Part shown: positions 42,043-49,311 of the stretch, in pieces | How the letters are laid out: every line of letters begins with the position of its first letter | Position numbering within the stretch: the stretch's first letter is position 1 | NCBI GenBank assembly: GCA_015064625.1 | Contig: SVRW01000003.1 | Coordinates: 1 to 64,000 of the forward strand | Origin: Oscillospiraceae bacterium | GTDB lineage: Bacteria > Bacillota > Clostridia > Oscillospirales > CAG-382 | Length of the DNA stretch: 64,000 bases | Direction: 5' to 3' | Notes under the pieces: generated by a model | What the model was told of the DNA's origin: nothing | The model's database searches: none | The model's input: the letters and a program-made list of their open reading frames with translations, nothing else | Program-made: the position numbers and the translations under genes

Positions 42043-43153
42043 ATACAAAAAGTTGCTTTTTGCTCTTGCGGTCTCTTACAGAGATTGCGTTATGGGAAAA
42101 CAGCCTTCTCAATTACCCGAAAATACGGATTTTGAAAAGCTTCTTGCTCTTGCAGAAAGTCAAGCGGTTATAGGCGGGATTTATCCTGCGGTAAAATGCA
42201 GTAATTGTCCGCCCCATATTTTGAAGAAATGGACGGATAAGGCTTATCTTGCCCTCAGCAAAGAGATTCTTTTTGATAATGAGCTTTCAAAGGTCAGAAA
42301 AGAATTTGAAAATGCAAAAATACGTTTTGTTCCAATGAAAGGCATTGTTATAAAAAACTTTTATTCGGGTAAAGGGATAAGACAGTTTTGTGACTATGAC
42401 GTTCTCGTTGATGAAAGCAGAGCGGATGAAGCAAAGATTTTAATGTGCTCTTTGGGGTATGACGTTGATAAAATGGATGTGAAAGAAAAAGAAGTCCATC
42501 AATTCGATAGCGTTATAAATTGTAAAAAAGCTCCCATGTTCAATTTTGAATTACATAAAAAGCTTTTCGGCTTTGAGAGTCATCCTTATTTTGACAGTAT
42601 ATGGGACAGAATAATTTTCGATTCCGAAGAAAGCGTGGAGGGGCGAATGAGCGACGAGGATTTGTATTTGTTTCACGTTGCCCATTTCTTTGCCCATTTT
42701 AAAGAGAGAAACGGGGCAGGAATCCGCTACCTTGCAGACCATTACGTTCTGAAACAAAAATTGACGTCTTCTTGTGGTTTTGACAGAGTTTATGTTGAAA
42801 ACGTTTTAAAGCAGGAAAAAATGCTGGATTTTGAAAAATATGCAGATGAATGTGTGGAAGCTCTTTTCTTGAAAGAAAAACCCGATTTGGAAAAGCTGAA
42901 GCCCTTTCTTGAAAACGGAGTCCATGGAACTTTGGAAAATAATATGAAGCTTGGGGTTGAAAAATCGGGAAAATTCAGATTTATATTGAAGCTTGCTTTT
43001 CCGTCACTTCCTATTATGCAGTTAAGCTATGAGATATTGAGAAAATACCCATTCCTTTTACCATTTTGTTATATCCACAGAGTCTTTGCGATAGCCTTCA
43101 ATAAAAAAAGAAGGAATATTGCAAAAAGAGATTTTGGGATGATATTGAAATAA
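42005..43153 (+). CDS. Nucleotidyltransferase-fold protein (NTP_transf_5 type)
   Basis: 382 residues with the family signatures VPMKGIVIKNFYSGKGIRQFCDYDVLVDESR (~residue 104-134; a GxG-type loop then the DYDVLV acidic pair) and FNFELHKKLFG (~182). The C-terminal half is helical and includes YLFHVAHFFAHFKERNGAGIRYLADHYVL (~220-248), typical of uncharacterised NTP_transf_5 proteins. Such proteins often sit in ribosomal-peptide or capsule-like clusters beside PqqD domains. The start at ATG 42005 overlaps the peptidase gene by 38 bp; a later ATG is possible. Function unknown. Confidence 0.85.
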   Translation: MLQKDYSKEATNEYKKLLFALAVSYRDCVMGKQPSQLPENTDFEKLLALAESQAVIGGIYPAVKCSNCPPHILKKWTDKAYLALSKEILFDNELSKVRKEFENAKIRFVPMKGIVIKNFYSGKGIRQFCDYDVLVDESRADEAKILMCSLGYDVDKMDVKEKEVHQFDSVINCKKAPMFNFELHKKLFGFESHPYFDSIWDRIIFDSEESVEGRMSDEDLYLFHVAHFFAHFKERNGAGIRYLADHYVLKQKLTSSCGFDRVYVENVLKQEKMLDFEKYADECVEALFLKEKPDLEKLKPFLENGVHGTLENNMKLGVEKSGKFRFILKLAFPSLPIMQLSYEILRKYPFLLPFCYIHRVFAIAFNKKRRNIAKRDFGMILK

Positions 43154-43154
43154 T

Positions 43155-43296
43155 AGACTAACGCCAAGGCAATAGGAATCAGGCAATTGGCGTGAGGGAA
43201 GGACGGAACACGGAGATTGGGGTGAAGACCTGATTCTCTGTCCTGCGCAGCAGGATTGAGAACCATCCCTTGTGCCACGCTCCCGATGGTCGAAAA
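43155..43296. repeat. Intergenic repeat region, copy 2 of the 74-bp repeat
   Basis: Positions 43204-43277 repeat 295-368 in opposite orientation, with the TCCTGC-GCA-GCAGGA hairpin extended by GATTCTC/GAGAAC. It is preceded by a second hairpin with ACGCCAA/TTGGCGT arms (43160-43193). No gene is present between 43154 and 43334. Confidence 0.75.
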
Positions 43297-43334
43297 AATT
43301 TGTTTTATTTTAATACGGTGAGTCGGAGGAGTGT

Positions 43335-43757
43335 ATGAAAAATGGTATAACCCGAAAAAGACTTGTTTACGGAATTATAGCACTTGTTATATTTTTATCA
43401 GAGGTTTATATTGCATTGTTTGTTTCTGATAATTTTATTCGCCCATATTTTGGTGACGTTCTTGTAACGGCTCTTATTTGCTGTTTCATCAGAATTTTTT
43501 TACCTGTATCTGAAAATTATTCCGTGAAAAGAAAATCTGTTTATCTTTTACCCGTTTTTGTTTTCATATTTTCTGTTTGTGTCGAAATAGGTCAGTATTT
43601 CCACTACGTTGATTTGATGGGGCTTGGACATATTCAGTTTTTCAGAGTTGTTATGGGTATGGGATTCGCCTTTGAGGACATTTTGTGCTACCTTGCTGGA
43701 TGCATTGCGTTCTTTCTCATAGAATGTGCAATCAGGACGAGAAAAAATAAAAATTAG
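43335..43757 (+). CDS. DUF2809 family membrane protein
   Basis: 140 residues with four hydrophobic helices (~10-30, ~38-56, ~68-88, ~108-130). The segment VCVEIGQYFHYVDLMGLGHIQFFRVVMGMGFAFEDILCYLAGC (split by the last helix boundary) is typical of DUF2809. CGGAGGAG precedes the ATG. Function of the family is unknown. It is a single gene with a hairpin terminator at 43791-43835. Confidence 0.85.
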   Translation: MKNGITRKRLVYGIIALVIFLSEVYIALFVSDNFIRPYFGDVLVTALICCFIRIFLPVSENYSVKRKSVYLLPVFVFIFSVCVEIGQYFHYVDLMGLGHIQFFRVVMGMGFAFEDILCYLAGCIAFFLIECAIRTRKNKN

Positions 43758-43790
43758 AAATATAACTTTACGCTTATTGAGGATAATATT

Positions 43791-43880
43791 AAAAGTTCGA
43801 TTTTGGGTTTTCACCTTGAATTGAACTTTTTTATTTATAAAACAAACGGCAGCATAACTCTTACGATATGCTGTCGTTTG
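43791..43880. terminator. Two adjacent terminator hairpins between DUF2809 gene and sigE
   Basis: AAAAGTTC (43791-43798) pairs with GAACTTTT followed by TTTATTT, serving the rightward gene. CAAACGGCAGCATA (43843-43856) pairs with TATGCTGTCGTTTG (43867-43880), with T-rich DNA after it on the minus strand side, for sigE. Confidence 0.65.
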
Positions 43881-43927
43881 TTGCATTTTATAGAAATCTA
43901 AAACTATATATTTATTCCTTATTCTTA

Positions 43928-44695
43928 CTACGTTCTGTGAAAATTCATTTTTTTAAGCTCGTCTTTTAATTTGACCATTATCTTTTTTTCAAGTCTTGAT
44001 ATGTATGATTGAGAAATGCCTAACATATCTGCAACTTCTTTTTGCGTTTTCTCTTTTCCGTTTGTGGTAATTCCGAATCGTAGCTCTATGATAACTCTTT
44101 CACGGTCTTCCAATCTTGAAAGGGCAGCTCGTATGAGTCTTACGTCCTCTGCTTTTTCAATGTCTTTGTTGACGTAGTCGCTGTCTGTGCCTAAAAGGTC
44201 GGAGAGCAGAAGCTCGTTTCCGTCCCAATCAACGTTTAAAGGCTCATCGATGGAAACTTCGTTTTTCAGCCCTGCGTTTTTGCGTATGAACATCAGTATT
44301 TCGTTTTCTATACATCTTGAAGCATAAGTTGCAAGCTTGATTTCTTTTTCAGACTTGAAGGAATTTACAGCTTTCATAAGCCCTATTGTACCAATGGAAA
44401 TCAGATCTTCGATACCGACACCTGTGTTTTCAAACTTTTTGGCAATGTAGATAACAAGTCTGAGATTTCGTTCAATAAGGGCGTTTTTTGCAGATGCGTC
44501 AGTATTCATCCTTGAAATAAGCTCTGCTTCTTCTTCTTTTGTAAGAGGGGGTGGGAGAGTATCTGGTCCGTTTATGTAAAAGCATTGATTTTCATTCTTG
44601 AATAATGTCATAGTCAGTTTGCAAACGATTTTTGCGAATACTTTTCTTAAATCTTCGTAAGCGGACGGAAGAATTGTAGAATAAAGATTTTTCAT
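43928..44695 (-). CDS. sigE: RNA polymerase sporulation sigma factor SigE (pro-sigma-E)
   Basis: 255 residues, mother-cell sigma factor. The N-terminal ~25-30 residues are the hydrophobic pro-sequence removed by SpoIIGA ([17 protein letters not shown]). Then come [17 protein letters not shown], region 2 ([35 protein letters not shown]) and region 4 HTH ([23 protein letters not shown]). It lies 21 bp behind spoIIGA, in the order of the Bacillus spoIIG operon, but without sigG after it. Confidence 0.96.
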   Translation of the reverse strand: MKNLYSTILPSAYEDLRKVFAKIVCKLTMTLFKNENQCFYINGPDTLPPPLTKEEEAELISRMNTDASAKNALIERNLRLVIYIAKKFENTGVGIEDLISIGTIGLMKAVNSFKSEKEIKLATYASRCIENEILMFIRKNAGLKNEVSIDEPLNVDWDGNELLLSDLLGTDSDYVNKDIEKAEDVRLIRAALSRLEDRERVIIELRFGITTNGKEKTQKEVADMLGISQSYISRLEKKIMVKLKDELKKMNFHRT

Positions 44696-44716
44696 TATCT
44701 GTTCCTTTCTTTGAAT

Positions 44717-45562
44717 TTAATTTATGTAACATGAGGGCAAAAGCCCAAAAGAGCCACCAAAGCTTCCTGAGGAAAAATCTATACCAATAAGGGCGGAAAC
44801 GGTCTTTTTTTCGGACGTTCCGAAAAGCTTTATAACCGTATTGTCTGGGCGGAAAACGGGTAAAAGCCCTTTTTCCCAAGGAACGAGTCTTATGCCGGTG
44901 GGAAAGCTTTCGGATAAAACGTCAAGAGCCTTTAAGGCTTCCATCTGCTCCTCTTTGAATACGTCTGAAAGCTCTGTGTGCTTTATCAGTATAATTCCGT
45001 CACCGCTTATAGGATCAGAAAGCAAATTTCCTGTGTCAATAAACGCATCAACCCGCTTTTTCGTGCTTTTGTAATCAAGTGACACGGATGCGGTTTTGTA
45101 AGCTATACGCTTTCCCGTTTTTACAAAAAATGGAATTGAAAATGCGGCTGTAAATAAAACGAAGGATAAAAGAGAAAGGGGAGAAACGTCTGCATAAATG
45201 CTTCCGCTTTCAAATACGTATTTTCCCAAATAGGAAAAAATAACAGATACAATTCCTCCTGCAAACGCGCTTACCCCCAAAAATAACAGTTCAGCTTTTA
45301 AAATTGTCTTTATATCTGACGAGGGCGTGGATATAAGGCACATAATAAAAAGAGCAAAAATGTGAACGATTGTCTGTATCAAAAAAGGTGTGTTAACAAG
45401 ATACAGAGCAAAAACGGAATATACCCCTCCTGCCACAGATGATAGGATTATTGGAAAAACACGCCTTTTTAATCTGCATATATAAAGTGATGCACACATA
45501 CATATAAAATCAATAGCGAAATTCAGAACGAACAAAACGTCTGCGTATATGGTGTATGTCAA
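44717..45562 (-). CDS. spoIIGA: Sigma-E processing peptidase SpoIIGA
   Basis: 281 residues. Five N-terminal membrane helices (1-~150) are followed by an aspartic-protease domain with the catalytic FIDTGNLLSDP (~residue 172) and LIGIDFSSGSFGG (~260). SpoIIGA dimers cut the pro-sequence from pro-sigma-E at the septum. The start is TTG 45562 with AAAGGAGG 9 bp upstream. It is preceded by a promoter with unusually long spacing that resembles Spo0A-activated spoIIG. Confidence 0.94.
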   Translation of the reverse strand: MTYTIYADVLFVLNFAIDFICMCASLYICRLKRRVFPIILSSVAGGVYSVFALYLVNTPFLIQTIVHIFALFIMCLISTPSSDIKTILKAELLFLGVSAFAGGIVSVIFSYLGKYVFESGSIYADVSPLSLLSFVLFTAAFSIPFFVKTGKRIAYKTASVSLDYKSTKKRVDAFIDTGNLLSDPISGDGIILIKHTELSDVFKEEQMEALKALDVLSESFPTGIRLVPWEKGLLPVFRPDNTVIKLFGTSEKKTVSALIGIDFSSGSFGGSFGLLPSCYIN

Positions 45563-45600
45563 TGAATATTCCTCCTTTCTTACTTGTTTGCATCGTTTGT

Positions 45601-45633
45601 ATTTTACTCCATGCGTTAAGAATTTTTTGTCAA
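45601..45633 (-). promoter_or_regulatory. spoIIG-type promoter with 21-bp spacer and 0A-like box
   Basis: On the minus strand TTGACA (45633-45628) and TAAAAT (45606-45601) are 21 bp apart, too far for ordinary sigma-A recognition but like the 22-bp spoIIG promoter of Bacillus that needs phosphorylated Spo0A. TTTGTCAAA overlaps the -35 and differs at one base from the 0A-box core TTTGTCGAA. Confidence 0.65.
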
Positions 45634-45680
45634 AGAGGGGAATATATAAATAATAATCTTTGAAAGATAAAGGGGCGGTT

Positions 45681-45905
45681 ATGTTGAATAAAAGAACAGA
45701 AAAAGGACAAAAAGGGAAAAACGCCTTTTTTTATTTGATTTTGGTTTTTATGCTCGTTCTTTCCTTGAAAATTCATTGTGAACGGAAAAATGCATCTGTT
45801 TCTGCAGGAAATTTCGGGGGAGAATATAAAACGCAGAACGTATCTTTTTCAGACCTTTTGAAAAATACATCATTTGGAGGGAAAAGTGTCAAAAAAGGGG
45901 AGTAA
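45681..45905 (+). CDS. Small single-pass membrane protein upstream of SpoIVFB-like gene
   Basis: 74 residues from ATG 45681 (AAAGGGG upstream), with one hydrophobic helix (NAFFYLILVFMLVLSLKIH, ~16-34) and a short polar tail. It overlaps the start of the site-2 protease gene by 20 bp, in the place held by spoIVFA in Bacillus. It lacks SpoIVFA's ~200-residue extracytoplasmic LytM-like domain. It could be a reduced SpoIVFA counterpart or an unrelated partner; no family recognised. Confidence 0.6.
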   Translation: MLNKRTEKGQKGKNAFFYLILVFMLVLSLKIHCERKNASVSAGNFGGEYKTQNVSFSDLLKNTSFGGKSVKKGE

Positions 45906-46467
45906 TTCTCGCTTGAAAATAAAAATAAACCCTGCGGGGATTATTTCACTTTTAATACTTTATCTTCTCAACGGTGGAAGAACCTTTGCTTTTATAACAG
46001 TTTCCGCTTTAGTTCACGAGCTTGGGCATCTTTTTGCTATGAAGCTTTCCAGAAGTAAGGTAAGTGATTTTACCGTAGGTTTTTTTAATCTCAATATAAA
46101 ATACAACAAATACAAAACCTCCTATAAAACAGACATTTTCATTTCATCCGCAGGACCTCTTTTTAATTTGGTTTTTGGAATTTTTGCATTTTCCCATGGC
46201 TATACGGAGCTTTTTTATGCAAATATTTCCCTTGCTGTTTTGAATCTATTACCCTTCGAAAGCCTTGACGGTGGAAATATTCTTCGCTCCATCAGATGCA
46301 TAATAAGAGGAAATGAGGAAAAACACTTTGATGCTAAAATGAGGCTCTACGGCAGAATTTTTGCTCCTTCGTTCGTTTTATTGCTTTCGCTTGCGAGCGG
46401 TTTTAATGTGTCCGTAGTTTTTACGGGTGTTTCTTCTCTCATATGCAAAAATATAAATGCGTCATAA
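45886..46467 (+). CDS. SpoIVFB-like site-2 protease (M50 metallopeptidase)
   Basis: 193 residues from GTG 45886 behind GGAGGG. It is an intramembrane zinc metalloprotease: HELGH in SALVHELGHLFAMKLSR (~residue 46) and the third ligand in LAVLNLLPFESLDGGNILRS (~118-137). There are about five to six helices. In Bacillus SpoIVFB activates pro-sigma-K; the neighbourhood of spoIIGA-sigE supports a sporulation role. No CBS domain, unlike many other M50 proteases, and short like SpoIVFB. sigK is not in this window. Confidence 0.85.
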   Translation: MSKKGSNSRLKIKINPAGIISLLILYLLNGGRTFAFITVSALVHELGHLFAMKLSRSKVSDFTVGFFNLNIKYNKYKTSYKTDIFISSAGPLFNLVFGIFAFSHGYTELFYANISLAVLNLLPFESLDGGNILRSIRCIIRGNEEKHFDAKMRLYGRIFAPSFVLLLSLASGFNVSVVFTGVSSLICKNINAS

Positions 46468-46476
46468 TAAAATCCA

Positions 46477-46505
46477 TTGACAAACATATAAAAGTGTGAT
46501 ATCAT
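46477..46505 (+). promoter_or_regulatory. Promoter of the YitT-family gene
   Basis: TTGACA (46477-46482) and TATCAT (46500-46505), spacer 17 bp, 36 bp before the GTG start. Confidence 0.7.
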
Positions 46506-46540
46506 AAAATTGCTTTAGTAAGATAAAAAGGAAGTGCAAA

Positions 46541-47407
46541 GTGAAGACCAAAATAGCTCGGTATGTGAAAAATTATATGTATATTATAATAGGCTGTGCT
46601 TGCTATGCCGCAGGGGTCAGCTTGTTTCTTGAACCGAATAATTTAACTCCGGGCGGGCTTTCGGGTATCGCTATTATTATCAGTCATTTCATCCCCGAAT
46701 TAACCGTTGGTATTACGGTCTTTGCTATGAATATCCCTTTGCTTATATCAGCTTTTATATTTATAGGTAAGGATTTTTTAATTTCAACTTTGGTGGCAAC
46801 TGCAGTTTCTTCCGCTTTTATCGATATTCTCGCTCCGTTTGCTCCTGATTTGGAGGATAAGCTTCTTTGCGCCGTATTTGGTGGATTCTTTATGGCGTTT
46901 GGGCTTGCTTTTGTTTTTAAGGGAAACGCAACAACGGGAGGCACGGATATTATAGTAAAGCTTCTCCGTAAAAAGTTTCGTCATATCAAAACGGGAACTA
47001 TAATGTGGGTAACAGATGCGGTTGTTATTCTTGTGACAGCGGCTGTGTTCAAGGATTATAAGGTAGCTCTTTACGCTACAATAACCATTTTTGTTCAGAC
47101 TCTCGTTATGAACTACGTTTTATATGGACCTGACGAAGCGGCTTTGGTTTATATAATAAATTATGACCATGAAAAGATGGTTTCCCTCTTTATGAATAAA
47201 ATGGAAATAGGAGCAACCATTATTGACGGTACGGGTGCATATACGGGCGATAAAAAGAAAATAACCCTTTGTGCTGTAAAGAAACAACAGCTTCCGATGC
47301 TCAGACAAATCGTTGAAGAAAACGCTCCCGATGCATTTCTGATAGTTACAAGTGCAAATGCTGTTTTTGGCGAAGGATTTAAAGAAATAAATATGGAAGA
47401 CCTTTAA
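46541..47407 (+). CDS. YitT family membrane protein (DUF161 + DUF2179)
   Basis: 288 residues, start GTG 46541 after AAGGAAG. The membrane part (~12-200) contains the conserved LEPNNLTPGGLSGIAIII (~28) and KGNATTGGTDIIVKLL (~126), the two inverted DUF161 motifs. The C-terminal ~80 residues are the cytosolic DUF2179 domain (IDGTGAYTGDKKKITLCAVKKQQLPMLRQIV). Transport function is presumed but not established for the family. Confidence 0.92.
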   Translation: MKTKIARYVKNYMYIIIGCACYAAGVSLFLEPNNLTPGGLSGIAIIISHFIPELTVGITVFAMNIPLLISAFIFIGKDFLISTLVATAVSSAFIDILAPFAPDLEDKLLCAVFGGFFMAFGLAFVFKGNATTGGTDIIVKLLRKKFRHIKTGTIMWVTDAVVILVTAAVFKDYKVALYATITIFVQTLVMNYVLYGPDEAALVYIINYDHEKMVSLFMNKMEIGATIIDGTGAYTGDKKKITLCAVKKQQLPMLRQIVEENAPDAFLIVTSANAVFGEGFKEINMEDL

Positions 47408-47440
47408 TAAAGGCAGAATATAAACAGAGAGGTTAAAGTT

Positions 47441-49024
47441 ATGACAAAACGTATTATTTCGTTTTTGCTTATGGTTCTCATGCTCCTTTCATTCACTGGA
47501 TGTGTAGATGGAAACGAGTCGGGAAACGATGCCACTGCATCAAACGAATCAGGGGTATCTATTGATACGAATCAATACATCAATGAAGACGGAACAATAA
47601 CTGTTCCCGACCTTATAAATATGCCTCTTGAACAGGCAAGAGCAATTCTTAAACAGCTCGGACTCAAAAGTAAGTTCACAGAGGAATATGACAAAACCGA
47701 CAAATTCGAGGTTGGTTGCGTTATGAAAACAGACTATAAAGCAGGTGAAAAGGTTAAAAAGGGAACTCAGATATTTCTTACCATCCGTAAGGAAGGAACA
47801 CCTATTGATCCTGACGAGCCTTATACAGATCCGCTTGTTGCCGCAAGAGAAGAGCTTAAGCAAGGCGCGAATAGTGACTATAAGCCCCTCAACTATGAAA
47901 CGATGAAGGCGATGTGGATTTCTCAGTTCGACCTTACGAACGTTTTCAGAGATGGATCTCTTCGTTCGGAAGAATCCTTCAGAAAAATATTCGCTTCTCT
48001 TTGTGAAAGACTTGTAACAGACGGATATAACACAGTGATAGTGCAGGTTCGTCCATATGGCGACAGCTTCTATCCTTCTGCATACTATCCTTGGTCTGAA
48101 TACGTTATGGGGTCATACGGTCTTTATGCATCTTACGATCCTCTCAAAGTTATGATTGAAGAAGCACACAAGGTTGACCTTAGCTTTCAGGCATGGATAA
48201 ACCCCATGAGAGCTTACAGTAAAGATAAAACCTTTGAGCTTATAAACGTTTCTTATAAGACACGCCAGTGGTATGATAATCCTGAAAAATATCCTAACTA
48301 CATATACAAGCATAAAACCAATTATTATCTTAACGTTGCTTACGAAGAAGTTCGTCAGCTTATTATAGACGGTGCTACAGAGATAGTCCGATACTATGAC
48401 GTCGACGGTGTTCATATGGATGACTATTTCTATCCTTCGGGAATTCCCAATGATTTTGATGATGTTCTTTTTAAGGAATCGGGATGCTTCACAAGAGTGC
48501 AGTTCCGTAAAGAAAATATAAGTAAGCTTGTAAAAGGACTTTATTCTGCAATTAAAAAGGAAAATAAAAACGTTCTATTCGGTATATCTCCTGCTGGAAA
48601 TATCAATAACGTAAGAACTTCATGCTGCCTTGATATCGATCTTATCCTTTCGAAAAAAGGTTACGTTGATTATATCATGCCTCAAATATATTGGGGATTC
48701 GAACATGATTCACAGCCATATAAGAAATGCTTACAGAATTGGCAGAATCTTGTTAAAGAACCAAGTATCAAATTTATGGTAGGTATCACCGCAAGTAATA
48801 TTGAAAGTCCCACAGGCGAATTTATTGACAATAAGGATGTTTTCAAGAGATATCTGCTTCATGCTCAATCAACGGATAAATTTGATGGAATCTGTGTTTT
48901 CTCCATAGGCACTCTTTACGGAACGGTTACAGCGAACCCATCCACCAACGAAGGCATTGAAGAGGAGATGAAGAATTTTCTTCCCGCTCTTAAAATTATA
49001 CCAAATAAGAAAATTTCATACTGA
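47441..49024 (+). CDS. PASTA-GHL10 lipoprotein (first of two)
   Basis: 527 residues. The lipoprotein signal has lipobox SFTGC (Cys ~21), then a short Ser/Asn linker. One PASTA domain is TVPDLINMPLEQARAIL...GTQIFLTIRK (~48-117). The rest is a glycosyl-hydrolase-like (GHL10/DUF187) domain from MKAMWISQFDL (~150) to the end, with YNTVIVQVRPYGDSFYPS (~190), FQAWINPMRAY (~250), VDGVHMDDYFYPSG (~320) and YVDYIMPQIYWGF (~410). The acidic pair in DGVHMDDY is the probable active site. PASTA domains bind peptidoglycan, so action on cell-wall glycans is likely. A second, very similar copy follows at 49.3 kb. Confidence 0.9.
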   Translation: MTKRIISFLLMVLMLLSFTGCVDGNESGNDATASNESGVSIDTNQYINEDGTITVPDLINMPLEQARAILKQLGLKSKFTEEYDKTDKFEVGCVMKTDYKAGEKVKKGTQIFLTIRKEGTPIDPDEPYTDPLVAAREELKQGANSDYKPLNYETMKAMWISQFDLTNVFRDGSLRSEESFRKIFASLCERLVTDGYNTVIVQVRPYGDSFYPSAYYPWSEYVMGSYGLYASYDPLKVMIEEAHKVDLSFQAWINPMRAYSKDKTFELINVSYKTRQWYDNPEKYPNYIYKHKTNYYLNVAYEEVRQLIIDGATEIVRYYDVDGVHMDDYFYPSGIPNDFDDVLFKESGCFTRVQFRKENISKLVKGLYSAIKKENKNVLFGISPAGNINNVRTSCCLDIDLILSKKGYVDYIMPQIYWGFEHDSQPYKKCLQNWQNLVKEPSIKFMVGITASNIESPTGEFIDNKDVFKRYLLHAQSTDKFDGICVFSIGTLYGTVTANPSTNEGIEEEMKNFLPALKIIPNKKISY

Positions 49025-49120
49025 ACGTAAATATTTCACAACTCCAAAGCTTTCTGCATAATATAGCATTAAGGTATCGGAAAACGGTACTTCCTATGTT
49101 TTGTGGAAGGAGGATTGACT

Positions 49121-49207
49121 ATGGCTTGCTTCGATTCCTTTTTTGGCAATCAAAACTGCTGGATAATCATTCTTATTGCAATCATCATAGTATGCTGTTG
49201 CGGATAA
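49121..49207 (+). CDS. 28-residue Cys-rich single-helix protein
   Basis: A strong AAGGAGG lies 7 bp before ATG 49121. The product is MACFDSFFGNQNC, then a hydrophobic helix (WIIILIAIIIV) and CCCG at the end. This resembles the very small, Cys/Gly-rich, single-helix proteins (YjcZ-like) common in spore formers, but it is too short to be sure. It lies between the two PASTA-GHL10 lipoprotein genes. A GC-rich hairpin (GCCGC/GCGGC, 49230-49265) follows. Confidence 0.65.
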   Translation: MACFDSFFGNQNCWIIILIAIIIVCCCG

Positions 49208-49311
49208 GTAATAATTAGTTCGTGTCTGAGGCATCGCCGCGTCACTGTGAATGCAGAAGCGGCGGTGTCTGTCAGTTATAAGCTAAGGATAAAAACGTAA
49301 AGGAACAAAAT

